15,468 nucleotides of DNA from Enterococcus_E cecorum_C (GCF_052119425.1 NZ_JBQKFH010000045.1:1-15468); one strand, 5' to 3'. Positions 1 through 7,555 are shown, counted from the first letter of the stretch. Program-made: numbers and translations. Notes: a model not told the origin generated them from the letters alone.

Positions 1-54
1 ATTAAGATAAGCATTTACAACTTGCTTTTTAAACTCAAAAGAATATTTGGACAT
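1..54 (-). CDS. IS3-family transposase OrfA, N-terminal fragment
   Basis: The first 18 codons of a transposase first frame run off the window edge. The translation is MSKYSFEFKKQVVNAYLN, which looks like the start of the helix-turn-helix OrfA of IS3-family elements. In that family OrfA binds the terminal repeats and is fused to the OrfB catalytic part by frameshifting. The start ATG at 54 is preceded by GGAGGT at a 10-nt distance, which supports it. The rest of the gene is outside the window. Confidence 0.8.
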   Translation of the reverse strand, partial: MSKYSFEFKKQVVNAYLN

Positions 55-87
55 AAAAATACCGACCTCCAATTGTTAGATTTTATG

Positions 88-105
88 GTCTAACTTTTGG
101 GGGTC
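88..105 (-). repeat. IS terminal inverted repeat, OrfA-proximal end
   Basis: Read on the minus strand, this is GACCCCCAAAAGTTAGAC. It matches 15365-15382 on the plus strand in all 18 positions. It lies 34 nt from the OrfA start, where the left terminal repeat of an IS3-family element is expected. Confidence 0.85.
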
Positions 106-153
106 GGTACAAAAATCAACAGGAGTCGCTTCAATAATTATTTAATGAATCAA

Positions 154-747
154 TTATTTTAAGTTTTTGCTGCTAACCATAATTTCATCAATCAAACCAT
201 AATCTTTGGCTTCTAGTGCTGTCATAAAGTTATCGCGATCAGTGTCTTTTTCAATAACTTCGATTGGTTGACCAGTACGTTCTGCTAAAATTTTATTTAA
301 ACGTTCACGTGTCTTTAAGATATGACGGGCAGCAATTTCAATTTCAGTTGCTTGTCCTTGCGCTCCGCCTAGTGGTTGGTGAATCATAATTTCTGCATTA
401 GGTAAAGCAAAACGTTTTCCTTTAGTACCAGCAGTTAGTAAGAAACTACCCATAGAGGCAGCCATACCCATAACGATGGTTTGGACATCTGCTTTAACAA
501 AGTTCATGGTATCGTAAATAGCCAAACCAGCAGTTACGCTACCACCAGGTGAGTTGATGTAAAGGTAGATGTCTTTTTCAGAATCTTGGGCATCTAAGAA
601 TAGTAATTGTGAGATAATTGAGTTGGCTAAATCATCTGTAACTGGTCCGCTTAACATAATGATTCGGTCTTTTAATAGGCGAGAGTAAATATCATAAGCA
701 CGTTCGCCACGAGATGATTGTTCGATAACTGTAGGAATTAAGTTCAT
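154..747 (-). CDS. clpP: ATP-dependent Clp protease proteolytic subunit ClpP
   Basis: ClpP is the serine peptidase that forms the barrel of the Clp protease. It degrades substrates unfolded by ClpC, ClpE or ClpX in the cytoplasm. The 197-aa product has the full-length size of the family. The catalytic triad is visible as Ser98 (in GMAASMGS), His123 (in MIHQPLGG) and Asp172 (in DTDRDNF). The start at 747 (MNLIPTVIEQ) is chosen because AAGGAGG lies 8 nt upstream; an in-frame upstream ATG at 786 would add 13 residues but lacks a better site. Transcription comes from a CtsR-overlapped promoter. The insertion sequence begins about 48 nt downstream of the stop and no clear terminator lies between them, so the IS may have displaced it (inference). 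Confidence 0.97.
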   Translation of the reverse strand: MNLIPTVIEQSSRGERAYDIYSRLLKDRIIMLSGPVTDDLANSIISQLLFLDAQDSEKDIYLYINSPGGSVTAGLAIYDTMNFVKADVQTIVMGMAASMGSFLLTAGTKGKRFALPNAEIMIHQPLGGAQGQATEIEIAARHILKTRERLNKILAERTGQPIEVIEKDTDRDNFMTALEAKDYGLIDEIMVSSKNLK

Positions 748-836
748 CCTAGCATCCTCCTTCATAACGAAAAAATCGTTGTTCATAAATTCATTTACCT
801 TATTTTAGCAAATATCTTAGTAAATTGCTAATATGA

Positions 837-865
837 AGTATACACTTTTGGTCAATAAAGGTCAA
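837..865 (-). promoter_or_regulatory. clpP promoter (SigA type)
   Basis: On the minus strand, TTGACC (-35, 860-865) and TATACT (-10, 837-842) are separated by exactly 17 nt. The -35 box is part of the CtsR operator, so repressor binding should block polymerase. A second weak -10-like TAAAAT lies nearer the gene, around 809-814. Confidence 0.85.
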
Positions 866-866
866 A
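850..866. promoter_or_regulatory. CtsR operator
   Basis: GGTCAATAAAGGTCAAA is a tandem heptad matching the known CtsR consensus (GGTCAAA-NAN-GGTCAAA) with one difference in the first heptad. CtsR represses clp genes in low-GC Firmicutes and is released on heat or protein stress. The operator overlaps the clpP -35. It also lies 10 nt upstream of the -35 of the divergent promoter at 877-905, so it could affect that gene too (inference). Confidence 0.9.
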
Positions 867-876
867 CAAATTGTTT

Positions 877-905
877 TTGGTGAAATTATCGCTTTATGCT
901 ATAAT
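877..905 (+). promoter_or_regulatory. Promoter of the 945-miaA-hflX unit
   Basis: TTGGTG (877-882), a 17-nt spacer ending in TGC (extended -10), and TATAAT (900-905) form a good SigA promoter 39 nt upstream of the 945 start codon. Confidence 0.75.
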
Positions 906-944
906 TAATTCTAGAATCAATCAGAAAAAAAGAGGATAGATAAA

Positions 945-1478
945 ATGAAATGGATTGCTTTAAATGAAGTTATTTCTGCTTTTATTGGCGTTATTTTAGG
1001 GGCGGTGATTGTCTTAATTACCAATAGCTTACGAGTAAGATATGACGAACGACGCCAAGTCAAGATGCGGATGCTTGAACACAAAGTCAAAGAAATTGAA
1101 TTATTAGTATTGTTGAATAAAAAAATTCGCGAATTACTTGAAAAACGTGTAATGATGATGGATAAGTATGTTAGTTTTGATGCTTTTGATGATTGCTATA
1201 TCACCATTGATGATTATGTTTATTTACAATCGTTTGCTTCATCTAATAGCTTTTACTTACCAAATCATATTTTAGATGAATTTTTCCAAAAGATTGCAAC
1301 TAGAAAAGTGGTTTTAACACCGGAAGAAACTGTCCAATTTGGCGCTTATGCTTATAAAGGCGGTCGTGTGGTTTTAGAGCAATTTTCAGATGAACTAACT
1401 GAATTAATTTATGAACGCAAAATTCAGATGAAACAATTGACAGATAAACCACTCGCTTATTTTTCAAAAACATTATAA
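945..1478 (+). CDS. Membrane-anchored protein of unknown function
   Basis: I do not recognise this 177-aa protein. An N-terminal hydrophobic segment at about residues 9-28 (VISAFIGVILGAVIVLITN) is followed by basic residues (RVRYDERRQVK). This predicts a single-pass anchor with the rest in the cytoplasm. Residues about 30-70 are charged and helix-rich, possibly a coiled coil. The remainder is soluble-looking and has no motif I can name. The start is preceded by AGAGGAT. The stop is 11 nt before miaA, so the two are almost certainly co-transcribed from the promoter at 877-905. That says little about function beyond expression with tRNA modification and HflX. Confidence 0.85.
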   Translation: MKWIALNEVISAFIGVILGAVIVLITNSLRVRYDERRQVKMRMLEHKVKEIELLVLLNKKIRELLEKRVMMMDKYVSFDAFDDCYITIDDYVYLQSFASSNSFYLPNHILDEFFQKIATRKVVLTPEETVQFGAYAYKGGRVVLEQFSDELTELIYERKIQMKQLTDKPLAYFSKTL

Positions 1479-1489
1479 AGGAAAGTGGA

Positions 1490-2401
1490 ATGGAAAAAAT
1501 TATTGTCATAGCAGGTCCTACTGCGGTGGGAAAAACTGCACTTAGTATCGAGTTAGCCCAAAAATTTAATGGGGAAATTATTAATGGCGATTCCATGCAA
1601 GTTTACAAAGGGCTAGATATTGGTACCGCTAAAGTCACAAGGGAAGAAATGGCAGGAATTATGCATCATTTGTTGAATATTAAAACGGTGGCTGAGGGCT
1701 TTAACGTGTCTGAATTCATTACCTTGGCAAAACAAAAAATTCAAGAAATTACTGCTCGTGGGCATTTACCGATTGTTGTTGGTGGCACGGGACTCTATCT
1801 ACAGGCTTTGATTGAAGATTATCAATTAGGAGCAAGTGAAGATACAGATGGTACGATTCGTCAAAAATATCAGGGGTTTGCTGATCAATATGGTGATAAG
1901 GCATTATGGCAAGAACTAGCACGCGTTGATTCTTTGGCCGCTGAAAAGATTGATTACCATAATGTACGTAAGGTGATTCGTGCGTTGGAAGTTTTTGAAC
2001 TGACTAATAAAAGTATTTTTGCGCAACAAGACAATGAAGCAATTTTTGATACATTTGGCATTTGCTTAAATACTGAGCGGACTTTATTATATGAGCGAAT
2101 TAATAAACGGGTCGAAATCATGATGCAGTCAGGTTTGGAGCAAGAAGCCCGTTTTATTCTAGATTATCCAGATAGTCAAGCTGCTAAAGGAATTGGCTAT
2201 AAAGAGTTTTTGCCGTATTTTAATGGTAAAGCTAGCTTAGAGGAAGTGATTGCAGCCATCCAACAAAATTCTAGAAGATATGCCAAACGCCAATTAACCT
2301 GGTTTAGAAATCGTATGGACTTGAATTGGGTGGATTTAGTTTTACATCCAGAAAATCAAGCTGACTTAGAATTAGCAATAAGTGATTGGTTAAGGAAATA
2401 A
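1490..2401 (+). CDS. miaA: tRNA dimethylallyltransferase MiaA
   Basis: MiaA transfers the dimethylallyl group from DMAPP to the N6 of A37 in tRNAs that read codons starting with U. The 303-aa product is the usual length. The P-loop GPTAVGKT is at residues 9-16, the NGDSMQVY motif with catalytic Asp34 is at 32-39, and the TGLYLQALI segment lies near residue 100. The C-terminal QNSRRYAKRQLTWFRN is typical of the family's tRNA-binding end. It starts 11 nt after the preceding gene and its stop is 23 nt before the hflX ATG, so it is the middle gene of an operon. The hfq gene that follows miaA in B. subtilis is absent here. Confidence 0.97.
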   Translation: MEKIIVIAGPTAVGKTALSIELAQKFNGEIINGDSMQVYKGLDIGTAKVTREEMAGIMHHLLNIKTVAEGFNVSEFITLAKQKIQEITARGHLPIVVGGTGLYLQALIEDYQLGASEDTDGTIRQKYQGFADQYGDKALWQELARVDSLAAEKIDYHNVRKVIRALEVFELTNKSIFAQQDNEAIFDTFGICLNTERTLLYERINKRVEIMMQSGLEQEARFILDYPDSQAAKGIGYKEFLPYFNGKASLEEVIAAIQQNSRRYAKRQLTWFRNRMDLNWVDLVLHPENQADLELAISDWLRK

Positions 2402-2424
2402 TTTAGAGATGAGAGGTGAATCAA

Positions 2425-3639
2425 ATGCCTGAAAAAGAAAAAGATAAAGTCATTTTAGTCGGTGTGGAAACGGAAGAGAACTTTGCGATTTTTGACACAT
2501 CGATGGACGAATTACGAGGATTAACGAAAACAGCAGACGGCGAAATCGTTTTTATTTTGAAACAAAAGCGACCACAAGTTGATCGTCAAACCATTATAGG
2601 TAAAGGAAAACTAGCAGAACTCAAACAACTTATTGATGCGTACGAAGCCAATTTAGTCATCTTTAATCATGAGTTAACCCCACGTCAAGGAAAAATATTG
2701 ACCGAAGAACTAGGGGTAAGAGTCCTTGATCGTGTGCAACTGATTCTTGATATTTTTGCGATTCGTGCACGCTCAAAAGAAGGAAAATTACAAGTCTCTC
2801 TCGCTCAATTGGAGTATTTATTACCACGTTTAACTGGGATGGGTGCTTCTATGTCGCGTTTAGGTGGGGGCATTGGGACGCGTGGTCCTGGTGAAACAAA
2901 ACTAGAAGTAGACCGTCGGCATATTCGCAATAAAATTACCCAAATTAGAAATGAACTAAAAGAAGTCGAGCAGCATCGGGAGCGTACAAGAGAGCAACGT
3001 AAAAATAAACAAGTCTATCAAATTGGTTTAATTGGTTATACAAACGCTGGTAAATCAACAATTATGAATATATTAACGACGGCTAACACATATGAACAAG
3101 ACCAACTTTTCGCTACTTTGGATCCACTAACAAAAAAATGGCGACTTCCAGAAGGGTTTGAAATGACTATTACAGATACAGTAGGTTTTATTCAAGATTT
3201 ACCGACGCAATTAATCGATGCCTTCCAATCAACGCTTGAAGAAAGTAAGTCTATGGATTTTCTATTGCATGTTGTTGATGCGCATGCCAAAGACCGTTTA
3301 TTACACGAAAAAACAGTATTTGATTTAATGCAACAACTAGAGATTATCGATACCCCAGTATTAACCGTCTATAATAAAGCAGACTTGATGAAAGAAGAGG
3401 ACTTTGTACCGACCTTATTCCCAAATGTTTGTATCTCAGCAAAAAGCAGCAAGGGAAAAGAAGCCTTAATTCAGGCTATAAAGCAACAGTTAATGGAACA
3501 ATTCGAGCCTTATATGGTTGAATTGGCAGATAATCAAGCAAGCGAAATTTATAAATATAAGCGTGAAACAATTGTGACTTCACAAAATTATGATGAGTCC
3601 AAACAAAAATATATTATTTGTGGTTTTAGTCCCAAATAA
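2425..3639 (+). CDS. hflX: GTPase HflX, ribosome-splitting factor
   Basis: HflX is a translational GTPase-family protein that binds the 50S subunit and splits stalled or hibernating ribosomes. The 404-aa product has the N-terminal HflX domain with the GGGIGTRGPGE loop at about 147-157, and a predicted coiled linker at about 170-195. The G domain shows G1 GYTNAGKST (204-212), G3 DTVGF (251-255), G4 NKAD (317-320) and a G5-like SAKSS. The ATG at 2425 is preferred over the in-frame GTG at 2416, because that GTG is part of the GAGAGGTG ribosome binding site of the ATG. It is the last gene of the 945-miaA-hflX unit and ends at a strong terminator. Confidence 0.95.
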   Translation: MPEKEKDKVILVGVETEENFAIFDTSMDELRGLTKTADGEIVFILKQKRPQVDRQTIIGKGKLAELKQLIDAYEANLVIFNHELTPRQGKILTEELGVRVLDRVQLILDIFAIRARSKEGKLQVSLAQLEYLLPRLTGMGASMSRLGGGIGTRGPGETKLEVDRRHIRNKITQIRNELKEVEQHRERTREQRKNKQVYQIGLIGYTNAGKSTIMNILTTANTYEQDQLFATLDPLTKKWRLPEGFEMTITDTVGFIQDLPTQLIDAFQSTLEESKSMDFLLHVVDAHAKDRLLHEKTVFDLMQQLEIIDTPVLTVYNKADLMKEEDFVPTLFPNVCISAKSSKGKEALIQAIKQQLMEQFEPYMVELADNQASEIYKYKRETIVTSQNYDESKQKYIICGFSPK

Positions 3640-3645
3640 TTGCTT

Positions 3646-3686
3646 AACCAGAAACGGAACCTGTAAGCCGATTTCTGGTTTTTTTA
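3646..3686 (+). terminator. Rho-independent terminator after hflX
   Basis: A 9-bp stem, AACCAGAAA (3646-3654) with TTTCTGGTT (3672-3680), is followed by a run of T. It lies 7 nt after the hflX stop and closes the operon. Confidence 0.9.
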
Positions 3687-3696
3687 TTGTATTTGA

Positions 3697-3731
3697 TGAA
3701 CATTCTAAATGGTCTATACAGATAATGTTCA
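3697..3731. repeat. Inverted repeat in the hflX-glnR gap
   Basis: TGAACATT (3697-3704) is repeated inverted as AATGTTCA (3724-3731) with 19 nt between. It sits past the hflX terminator and about 100 nt upstream of the GlnR box. There is no T-run after it, so it is not a terminator. Its role is unknown. Confidence 0.55.
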
Positions 3732-3772
3732 ATATTTAAATCTTTTATTTATTTTATTTTAAAAATTCCTTT

Positions 3773-3792
3773 GTTGATAAATGTTGATAAAT
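3773..3792. repeat. Tandem decamer GTTGATAAAT x2
   Basis: GTTGATAAAT occurs twice back to back in an otherwise A/T-rich stretch upstream of glnR. It does not match the GlnR consensus. It may be an AT-rich spacer or an accessory regulator site; nothing in the sequence decides this. Confidence 0.5.
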
Positions 3793-3831
3793 CAATACTT
3801 ATTAAGTTTTTTTGAAAAAATTTTTATTCCA

Positions 3832-3848
3832 TGTAAGGTTTTCTAACA
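3832..3848. promoter_or_regulatory. GlnR operator of glnRA
   Basis: TGTAAGGTTTTCTAACA is a perfect match to the GlnR/TnrA consensus TGTNA-N7-TNACA. It lies 7 nt upstream of the -35 box, as site 1 does in B. subtilis glnRA. Glutamine-bound glutamine synthetase stimulates GlnR to bind such sites, giving repression under nitrogen excess. A second site over the -35, known in B. subtilis, is at best degenerate here. Confidence 0.92.
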
Positions 3849-3855
3849 TATGAGG

Positions 3856-3884
3856 TTGACAACTATTTCCGAACTTGGTATAGT
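3856..3884 (+). promoter_or_regulatory. glnRA promoter
   Basis: TTGACA (3856-3861), a 17-nt spacer and TATAGT (3879-3884) give a near-consensus SigA promoter. Transcription would start near 3891. This rules out an in-frame ATG at 3885 as the glnR start. Confidence 0.9.
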
Positions 3885-3935
3885 ATGGATAAGTTTTCAG
3901 AAAATACTAACAAAACGAAGGCGAGGAGGAATTGG

Positions 3936-4316
3936 ATGGGAGAAAAAGAATTGCGCAAGAGCCTATCTGTTTTTCCGATTGGTACAGTGATGAAGTTGAC
4001 GGATCTGTCAGCTAGACAAATTCGTTACTATGAAGAACAAGGGCTGATTAAGCCACAACGTAGTGAGGGAAATCGTCGCTTGTTTTCATTAAATGACATC
4101 GATGTTTTGTTAGAAATTAAAGATTACTTAGCAGACGGCTTAAATATGGCTGGTATAAAGCGAATGTATGAATTAAAACAAAAAGAAAAGCAAGCAGAAA
4201 AAGCCAAGAAGCCACTTACGGATAAAGATGTCAGAAGAATTTTTTATGATGAAATGATGACACAAAGTCGTTTAAATCAACAACATCCATATCAGCAGAA
4301 CAATCGTATGTTGTGA
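3936..4316 (+). CDS. glnR: Nitrogen repressor GlnR (MerR family)
   Basis: GlnR is the dimeric MerR-type repressor of glnRA and other nitrogen genes. It is activated by the feedback-inhibited form of glutamine synthetase. The product is 126 aa with the winged helix-turn-helix at about 14-82 (LSARQIRYYEEQGLIKP, then RSEGNRRLFS) and a charged Lys/Glu helix. A polar C-terminal tail follows, the part that senses glutamine synthetase in the family. The start at 3936 is set by GAGGAGG at 3923-3929 and by the promoter position. The 51-nt-longer frame from 3885 would begin upstream of the predicted transcript start. It is followed 43 nt later by glnA. Confidence 0.95.
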   Translation: MGEKELRKSLSVFPIGTVMKLTDLSARQIRYYEEQGLIKPQRSEGNRRLFSLNDIDVLLEIKDYLADGLNMAGIKRMYELKQKEKQAEKAKKPLTDKDVRRIFYDEMMTQSRLNQQHPYQQNNRML

Positions 4317-4359
4317 TGCTGTGGAAATAAAATGAGTAGAGAAATAAAGGCGGGATATT

Positions 4360-5700
4360 ATGGCAAAAGCAAATTATACTGTAGAAGATATCAAACGCAT
4401 CGCTAAAGACGAAAATGTACGTTTCTTACGCTTGATGTTTACAGATATCATGGGTACAATCAAAAACGTTGAAGTTCCAGTAAGTCAATTAAACAAAGTA
4501 TTAGAAAACAAAATGATGTTCGACGGTTCATCTATTGAAGGTTTCGTACGTATTGAAGAAAGTGATATGTATTTATATCCAGATTTATCAACATGGATGA
4601 TCTTCCCATGGGAAAGCGAACATGGAAAAGTAGCTCGTTTAATCTGTGATATTTATAATCCAGATGGTACGCCTTTTGCTGGTGACCCTCGTGGTAACTT
4701 AAAACGTGCCTTAAAACACATGCAAGAAATGGGCTTCACAGCATTTAACTTAGGTCCTGAACCAGAATTCTTCTTATTCAAACTTGATGAAGATGGTAAA
4801 GTAACGAAGACATTGAACGATAAAGGTGGTTATTTTGACTTTGCACCAACCGATTTAGGTGAAAATTGCCGTCGTGATATTGTGTTAGAGTTAGAAAGTT
4901 TAGGATTTGAAGTAGAAGCATCTCACCACGAAGTAGCACCTGGTCAACATGAAATTGACTTCAAATATGCTGATGTTATCGAAGCTTGTGATAATATCCA
5001 AACCTTCAAATTAGTGGTTAAAACAATTGCTCGTAAACATGGCTTACATGCAACATTTATGCCAAAACCTTTATTTGGTATCAATGGTTCAGGTATGCAC
5101 TGTAATATGTCTTTATTCAAAGATGATCAAAATGTCTTTTTTGATCCAGAAGGTCCATTACAATTAAGTCAAACAGCTTATCATTTCCTAGGTGGATTAA
5201 TCGAGCATGCTCGTGCTTACACAGCAGTATGTAACCCAACCGTTAACTCATACAAACGTTTAGTTCCTGGTTATGAAGCGCCAGTATATGTAGCTTGGTC
5301 AGGTCGCAACCGTTCACCATTAATTCGTGTGCCAGAATCACGTGGTTTATCTACTCGTTTAGAATTACGTTCAGTAGACCCAGCTGCTAACCCATATTTA
5401 GCAATGGCTGTATTATTAGAAGCTGGTTTAGATGGTATCACTCGTGAATTAACACCACCACCAGCAGTAGACCGCAATATCTACATCATGAATGAAGAAG
5501 AACGCGCAGAAGCATTAATTAAAGATCTTCCTTCTACATTACACAATGCGATTAAAGAATTGCGTGTAGACCCTGTAATGGTAAATGCTTTAGGTCAACA
5601 CATCTTCTCTAACTTTGTTGAAGCAAAACGTATGGAATGGGCATCATTCAGACAAACTGTTTCAGAATGGGAAAGAGAACAATACTTAGAATTATATTAA
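4360..5700 (+). CDS. glnA: Glutamine synthetase, type I
   Basis: This enzyme forms glutamine from glutamate, ammonia and ATP and is the main ammonia-assimilating enzyme; in Firmicutes it also controls GlnR and works as a dodecamer. The 446-aa length fits the GSI-alpha class, which lacks the adenylylation insert. Visible signatures are DGSSIEGF (55-62), Arg64 at the place of the feedback-inhibition arginine (Arg62 in B. subtilis), GPEPEFFLF with metal ligands Glu134 and Glu136, the NGSGMHCN loop, and KRLVPGYEAP followed by GRNRSPLIRVP. The ribosome binding site is weak-looking (AAAGGCGGG about 8 nt upstream). Codon choice is strongly biased, as expected for a highly expressed gene. Confidence 0.98.
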   Translation: MAKANYTVEDIKRIAKDENVRFLRLMFTDIMGTIKNVEVPVSQLNKVLENKMMFDGSSIEGFVRIEESDMYLYPDLSTWMIFPWESEHGKVARLICDIYNPDGTPFAGDPRGNLKRALKHMQEMGFTAFNLGPEPEFFLFKLDEDGKVTKTLNDKGGYFDFAPTDLGENCRRDIVLELESLGFEVEASHHEVAPGQHEIDFKYADVIEACDNIQTFKLVVKTIARKHGLHATFMPKPLFGINGSGMHCNMSLFKDDQNVFFDPEGPLQLSQTAYHFLGGLIEHARAYTAVCNPTVNSYKRLVPGYEAPVYVAWSGRNRSPLIRVPESRGLSTRLELRSVDPAANPYLAMAVLLEAGLDGITRELTPPPAVDRNIYIMNEEERAEALIKDLPSTLHNAIKELRVDPVMVNALGQHIFSNFVEAKRMEWASFRQTVSEWEREQYLELY

Positions 5701-5710
5701 GATGAAAATA

Positions 5711-5754
5711 AACCGTTGGAGCACAAAGCTTCCAGCGGTTTGTTTGTTAGTTTT
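5711..5754 (+). terminator. Terminator after glnA
   Basis: AACCGTTGGA (5711-5720) pairs with TCCAGCGGTT (5731-5740), giving 10 bp with one G-U, followed by a T-rich but interrupted tail. It is probably the end of the glnRA transcript. Confidence 0.7.
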
Positions 5755-5790
5755 AGCTGTTTAGGGGGCAAGAAAATTTTCAGTAAGTAG

Positions 5791-5819
5791 TTGACATCTC
5801 TTGCTTGACCCTGTAGTAT
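5791..5819 (+). promoter_or_regulatory. pyrG promoter
   Basis: TTGACA (5791-5796), a 17-nt spacer and TAGTAT (5814-5819). The spacing places the first transcribed base at the G-run of 5827, giving a transcript starting GGGC. Confidence 0.9.
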
Positions 5820-5826
5820 ATTGCTT

Positions 5827-5917
5827 GGGCACTCTTAAAATTTAAGAGTCAGATTCGTGTAAATAATTGCTCCCTATTCATTCTGATTTTGATTGGATAG
5901 GGGGCGTCTTTTATTTT
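5827..5917 (+). promoter_or_regulatory. pyrG leader with CTP-sensitive attenuator
   Basis: The predicted RNA starts GGGC (5827-5830). A terminator follows, with 5' arm GCTCCCTATTCA (5869-5880), 3' arm TGGATAGGGGGC (5894-5905) and a T-rich tail to 5917. The stem is 12 bp with two G-U pairs. In B. subtilis and Lactococcus pyrG, low CTP makes polymerase pause at the C after GGG and add extra G residues; the resulting poly-G tract pairs with the C/U-rich 5' arm and prevents termination. All parts needed are present here. A separate palindrome (ACTCTTAAA, A, TTTAAGAGT at 5831-5849) lies between start and attenuator. Confidence 0.9.
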
Positions 5918-5953
5918 ATGAATCTTCCTGAAAACACGTAAAGGAGAAATGAA

Positions 5954-7555
5954 ATGACAAAATATATCTTTGTAACTGGTGGCGTTGTTTCTTCAATTGG
6001 TAAAGGAATTGTCGCTGCATCATTAGGACGACTACTAAAAAATCGTGGCTTGAAAGTAACGATTCAAAAATTTGACCCATATATTAATGTGGACCCTGGT
6101 ACGATGAGCCCATATCAACATGGGGAAGTATTCGTTACCGATGATGGTGCCGAAACTGACCTTGACCTTGGACACTATGAACGTTTCATTGATATTAATT
6201 TAAACAAATACTCAAACGTTACGACAGGTAAGATTTATTCAGAAGTATTGCGTAAAGAACGTAAAGGGGAATACTTAGGGGCGACTGTTCAAGTGATTCC
6301 TCATATCACCAATGAAATTAAAGAAAAAATTATGCGTGCTGCGAGCCTAACCGATTCTGATGTGATTATTACAGAAGTCGGTGGTACGGTTGGAGATATC
6401 GAATCATTACCATTTTTAGAAGCATTACGCCAAATGAAGGCAGATGTAGGTTCTGATAATGTAATGTATATTCACACTACTTTGATTCCGTATTTAAAAG
6501 CTGCTGGTGAAATGAAAACTAAACCAACCCAACACAGCGTCAAAGAATTACGTGGTTTAGGGATTCAACCAAACATCCTTGTCGTACGTACTGAACAACC
6601 AATTTCACAAGGAACGAAGAATAAATTAGCGCAATTTTGTGATGTGGCGCCAGAAGCAGTGATTGAGTCACGCGACGTTGAAACTTTATACTCTATTCCG
6701 TTGAACTTACAAAAACAAGGCATGGACCAAATTGTTTGCGATCATCTTAAATTAGATGTGCCTGCTGCGGATATGACTGAATGGAAAGAATTAGAAAATC
6801 GTGTCTTGAACTTGAAGAAAACGGTCAAAATCGCTTTAGTCGGTAAATATGTCGAATTACCAGATGCTTATATCTCAGTGGTTGAAAGTTTGAAACATTC
6901 AGGTTTTGCCTTTGATGCTGATATTGACTTGAAATGGGTGAAATCACATGAGTTAACCCGTGAAAATGTAGCGGATTACTTAAGTGATGTAGATGGTATC
7001 TTAGTTCCAGGTGGTTTTGGTGATCGTGGGGTAGAAGGTAAGATTGAAGCCATTCGTTATGCCCGTGAAAATGATATTCCATTCTTAGGTATTTGTCTTG
7101 GGATGCAAATGGCGTGTGTGGAATTTGCGCGCAATGTCGTGGGTCTAGAAGATGCACATACCGCTGAAAATCATCCAGGAATTAAAAATAATATTATTGA
7201 CTTAATGGCTGACCAAGAAAATGTTGAAAACTTAGGTGGTACATTACGTTTAGGTTTATATCCTTGCAAATTGAAAAAAGGCACCAAAACAGCCGCGGCT
7301 TACGATAATCAAGAAGTCGTACAAGAACGTCATCGTCATCGCTATGAATTCAATAATAAATACCGTGAAATGTTTGAAGCACACGGCTTAGTCTTTTCAG
7401 GGGTTTCTCCAGACAATCGCTTAGTGGAAATCGTGGAATTACCAGAGAAAAAATTCTTCGTTGGTTGCCAATTCCATCCAGAGTTGATTTCTCGTCCTAA
7501 CCGTCCACAACGCTTAATTAAAGCCTTTGTTAAAGCTTCTTTAGATAATCAATAA
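5954..7555 (+). CDS. pyrG: CTP synthase
   Basis: PyrG makes CTP from UTP, ATP and glutamine, the last step of de novo pyrimidine nucleotide synthesis. The 533-aa product has the two family domains. The N-terminal synthase domain starts KYIFVTGGVVSSIGKGI and carries DPYINVDPGTMSP (41-53) and EVGGTVGDIES (141-151). The C-terminal class I glutamine amidotransferase has nucleophile Cys381 in LGICLGMQ and the His508/Glu510 pair in QFHPE. The start is supported by AAAGGAG about 9 nt upstream. It is a single-gene unit between the attenuator and a weak terminator, and expression should follow the CTP level. Confidence 0.98.
   Translation: MTKYIFVTGGVVSSIGKGIVAASLGRLLKNRGLKVTIQKFDPYINVDPGTMSPYQHGEVFVTDDGAETDLDLGHYERFIDINLNKYSNVTTGKIYSEVLRKERKGEYLGATVQVIPHITNEIKEKIMRAASLTDSDVIITEVGGTVGDIESLPFLEALRQMKADVGSDNVMYIHTTLIPYLKAAGEMKTKPTQHSVKELRGLGIQPNILVVRTEQPISQGTKNKLAQFCDVAPEAVIESRDVETLYSIPLNLQKQGMDQIVCDHLKLDVPAADMTEWKELENRVLNLKKTVKIALVGKYVELPDAYISVVESLKHSGFAFDADIDLKWVKSHELTRENVADYLSDVDGILVPGGFGDRGVEGKIEAIRYARENDIPFLGICLGMQMACVEFARNVVGLEDAHTAENHPGIKNNIIDLMADQENVENLGGTLRLGLYPCKLKKGTKTAAAYDNQEVVQERHRHRYEFNNKYREMFEAHGLVFSGVSPDNRLVEIVELPEKKFFVGCQFHPELISRPNRPQRLIKAFVKASLDNQ

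Larger units (their letters stand above)
1..106 (-). mobile_element. IS3-family insertion sequence, 5' end of left copy (partial)
   Basis: The left window edge lies inside an insertion sequence that reads leftward. Seen: a terminal repeat at 88-105, a GGAGGT ribosome binding site (minus strand, 65-70) and an OrfA-type start at 54. The 18-nt tip is repeated in inverted sense at 15365-15382, where a second IS end begins. A further inverted repeat (GTTAGA at 75-80, TCTAAC at 89-94) overlaps the tip. The exact outer nucleotide is uncertain because the two tips differ just outside the shared core. The IS family comes from the protein ends, not from a database match. Confidence 0.85.

Noticed and set aside
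111..153. AATAATT / AATTATT inverted repeat as clpP terminator
   Set aside because: AT-only stem with no T-run on the minus strand, so it is unlikely to terminate.
3885..3935. Longer GlnR start at ATG 3885
   Set aside because: It overlaps or precedes the predicted transcript start and lacks a ribosome binding site; GAGGAGG before 3936 is far better.
6825..7157. Minus-strand 110-codon frame within pyrG
   Set aside because: Antisense shadow of a highly conserved gene, His-rich translation, no ribosome binding site. Similar antisense frames in miaA, glnA, fba and rho were rejected for the same reason.
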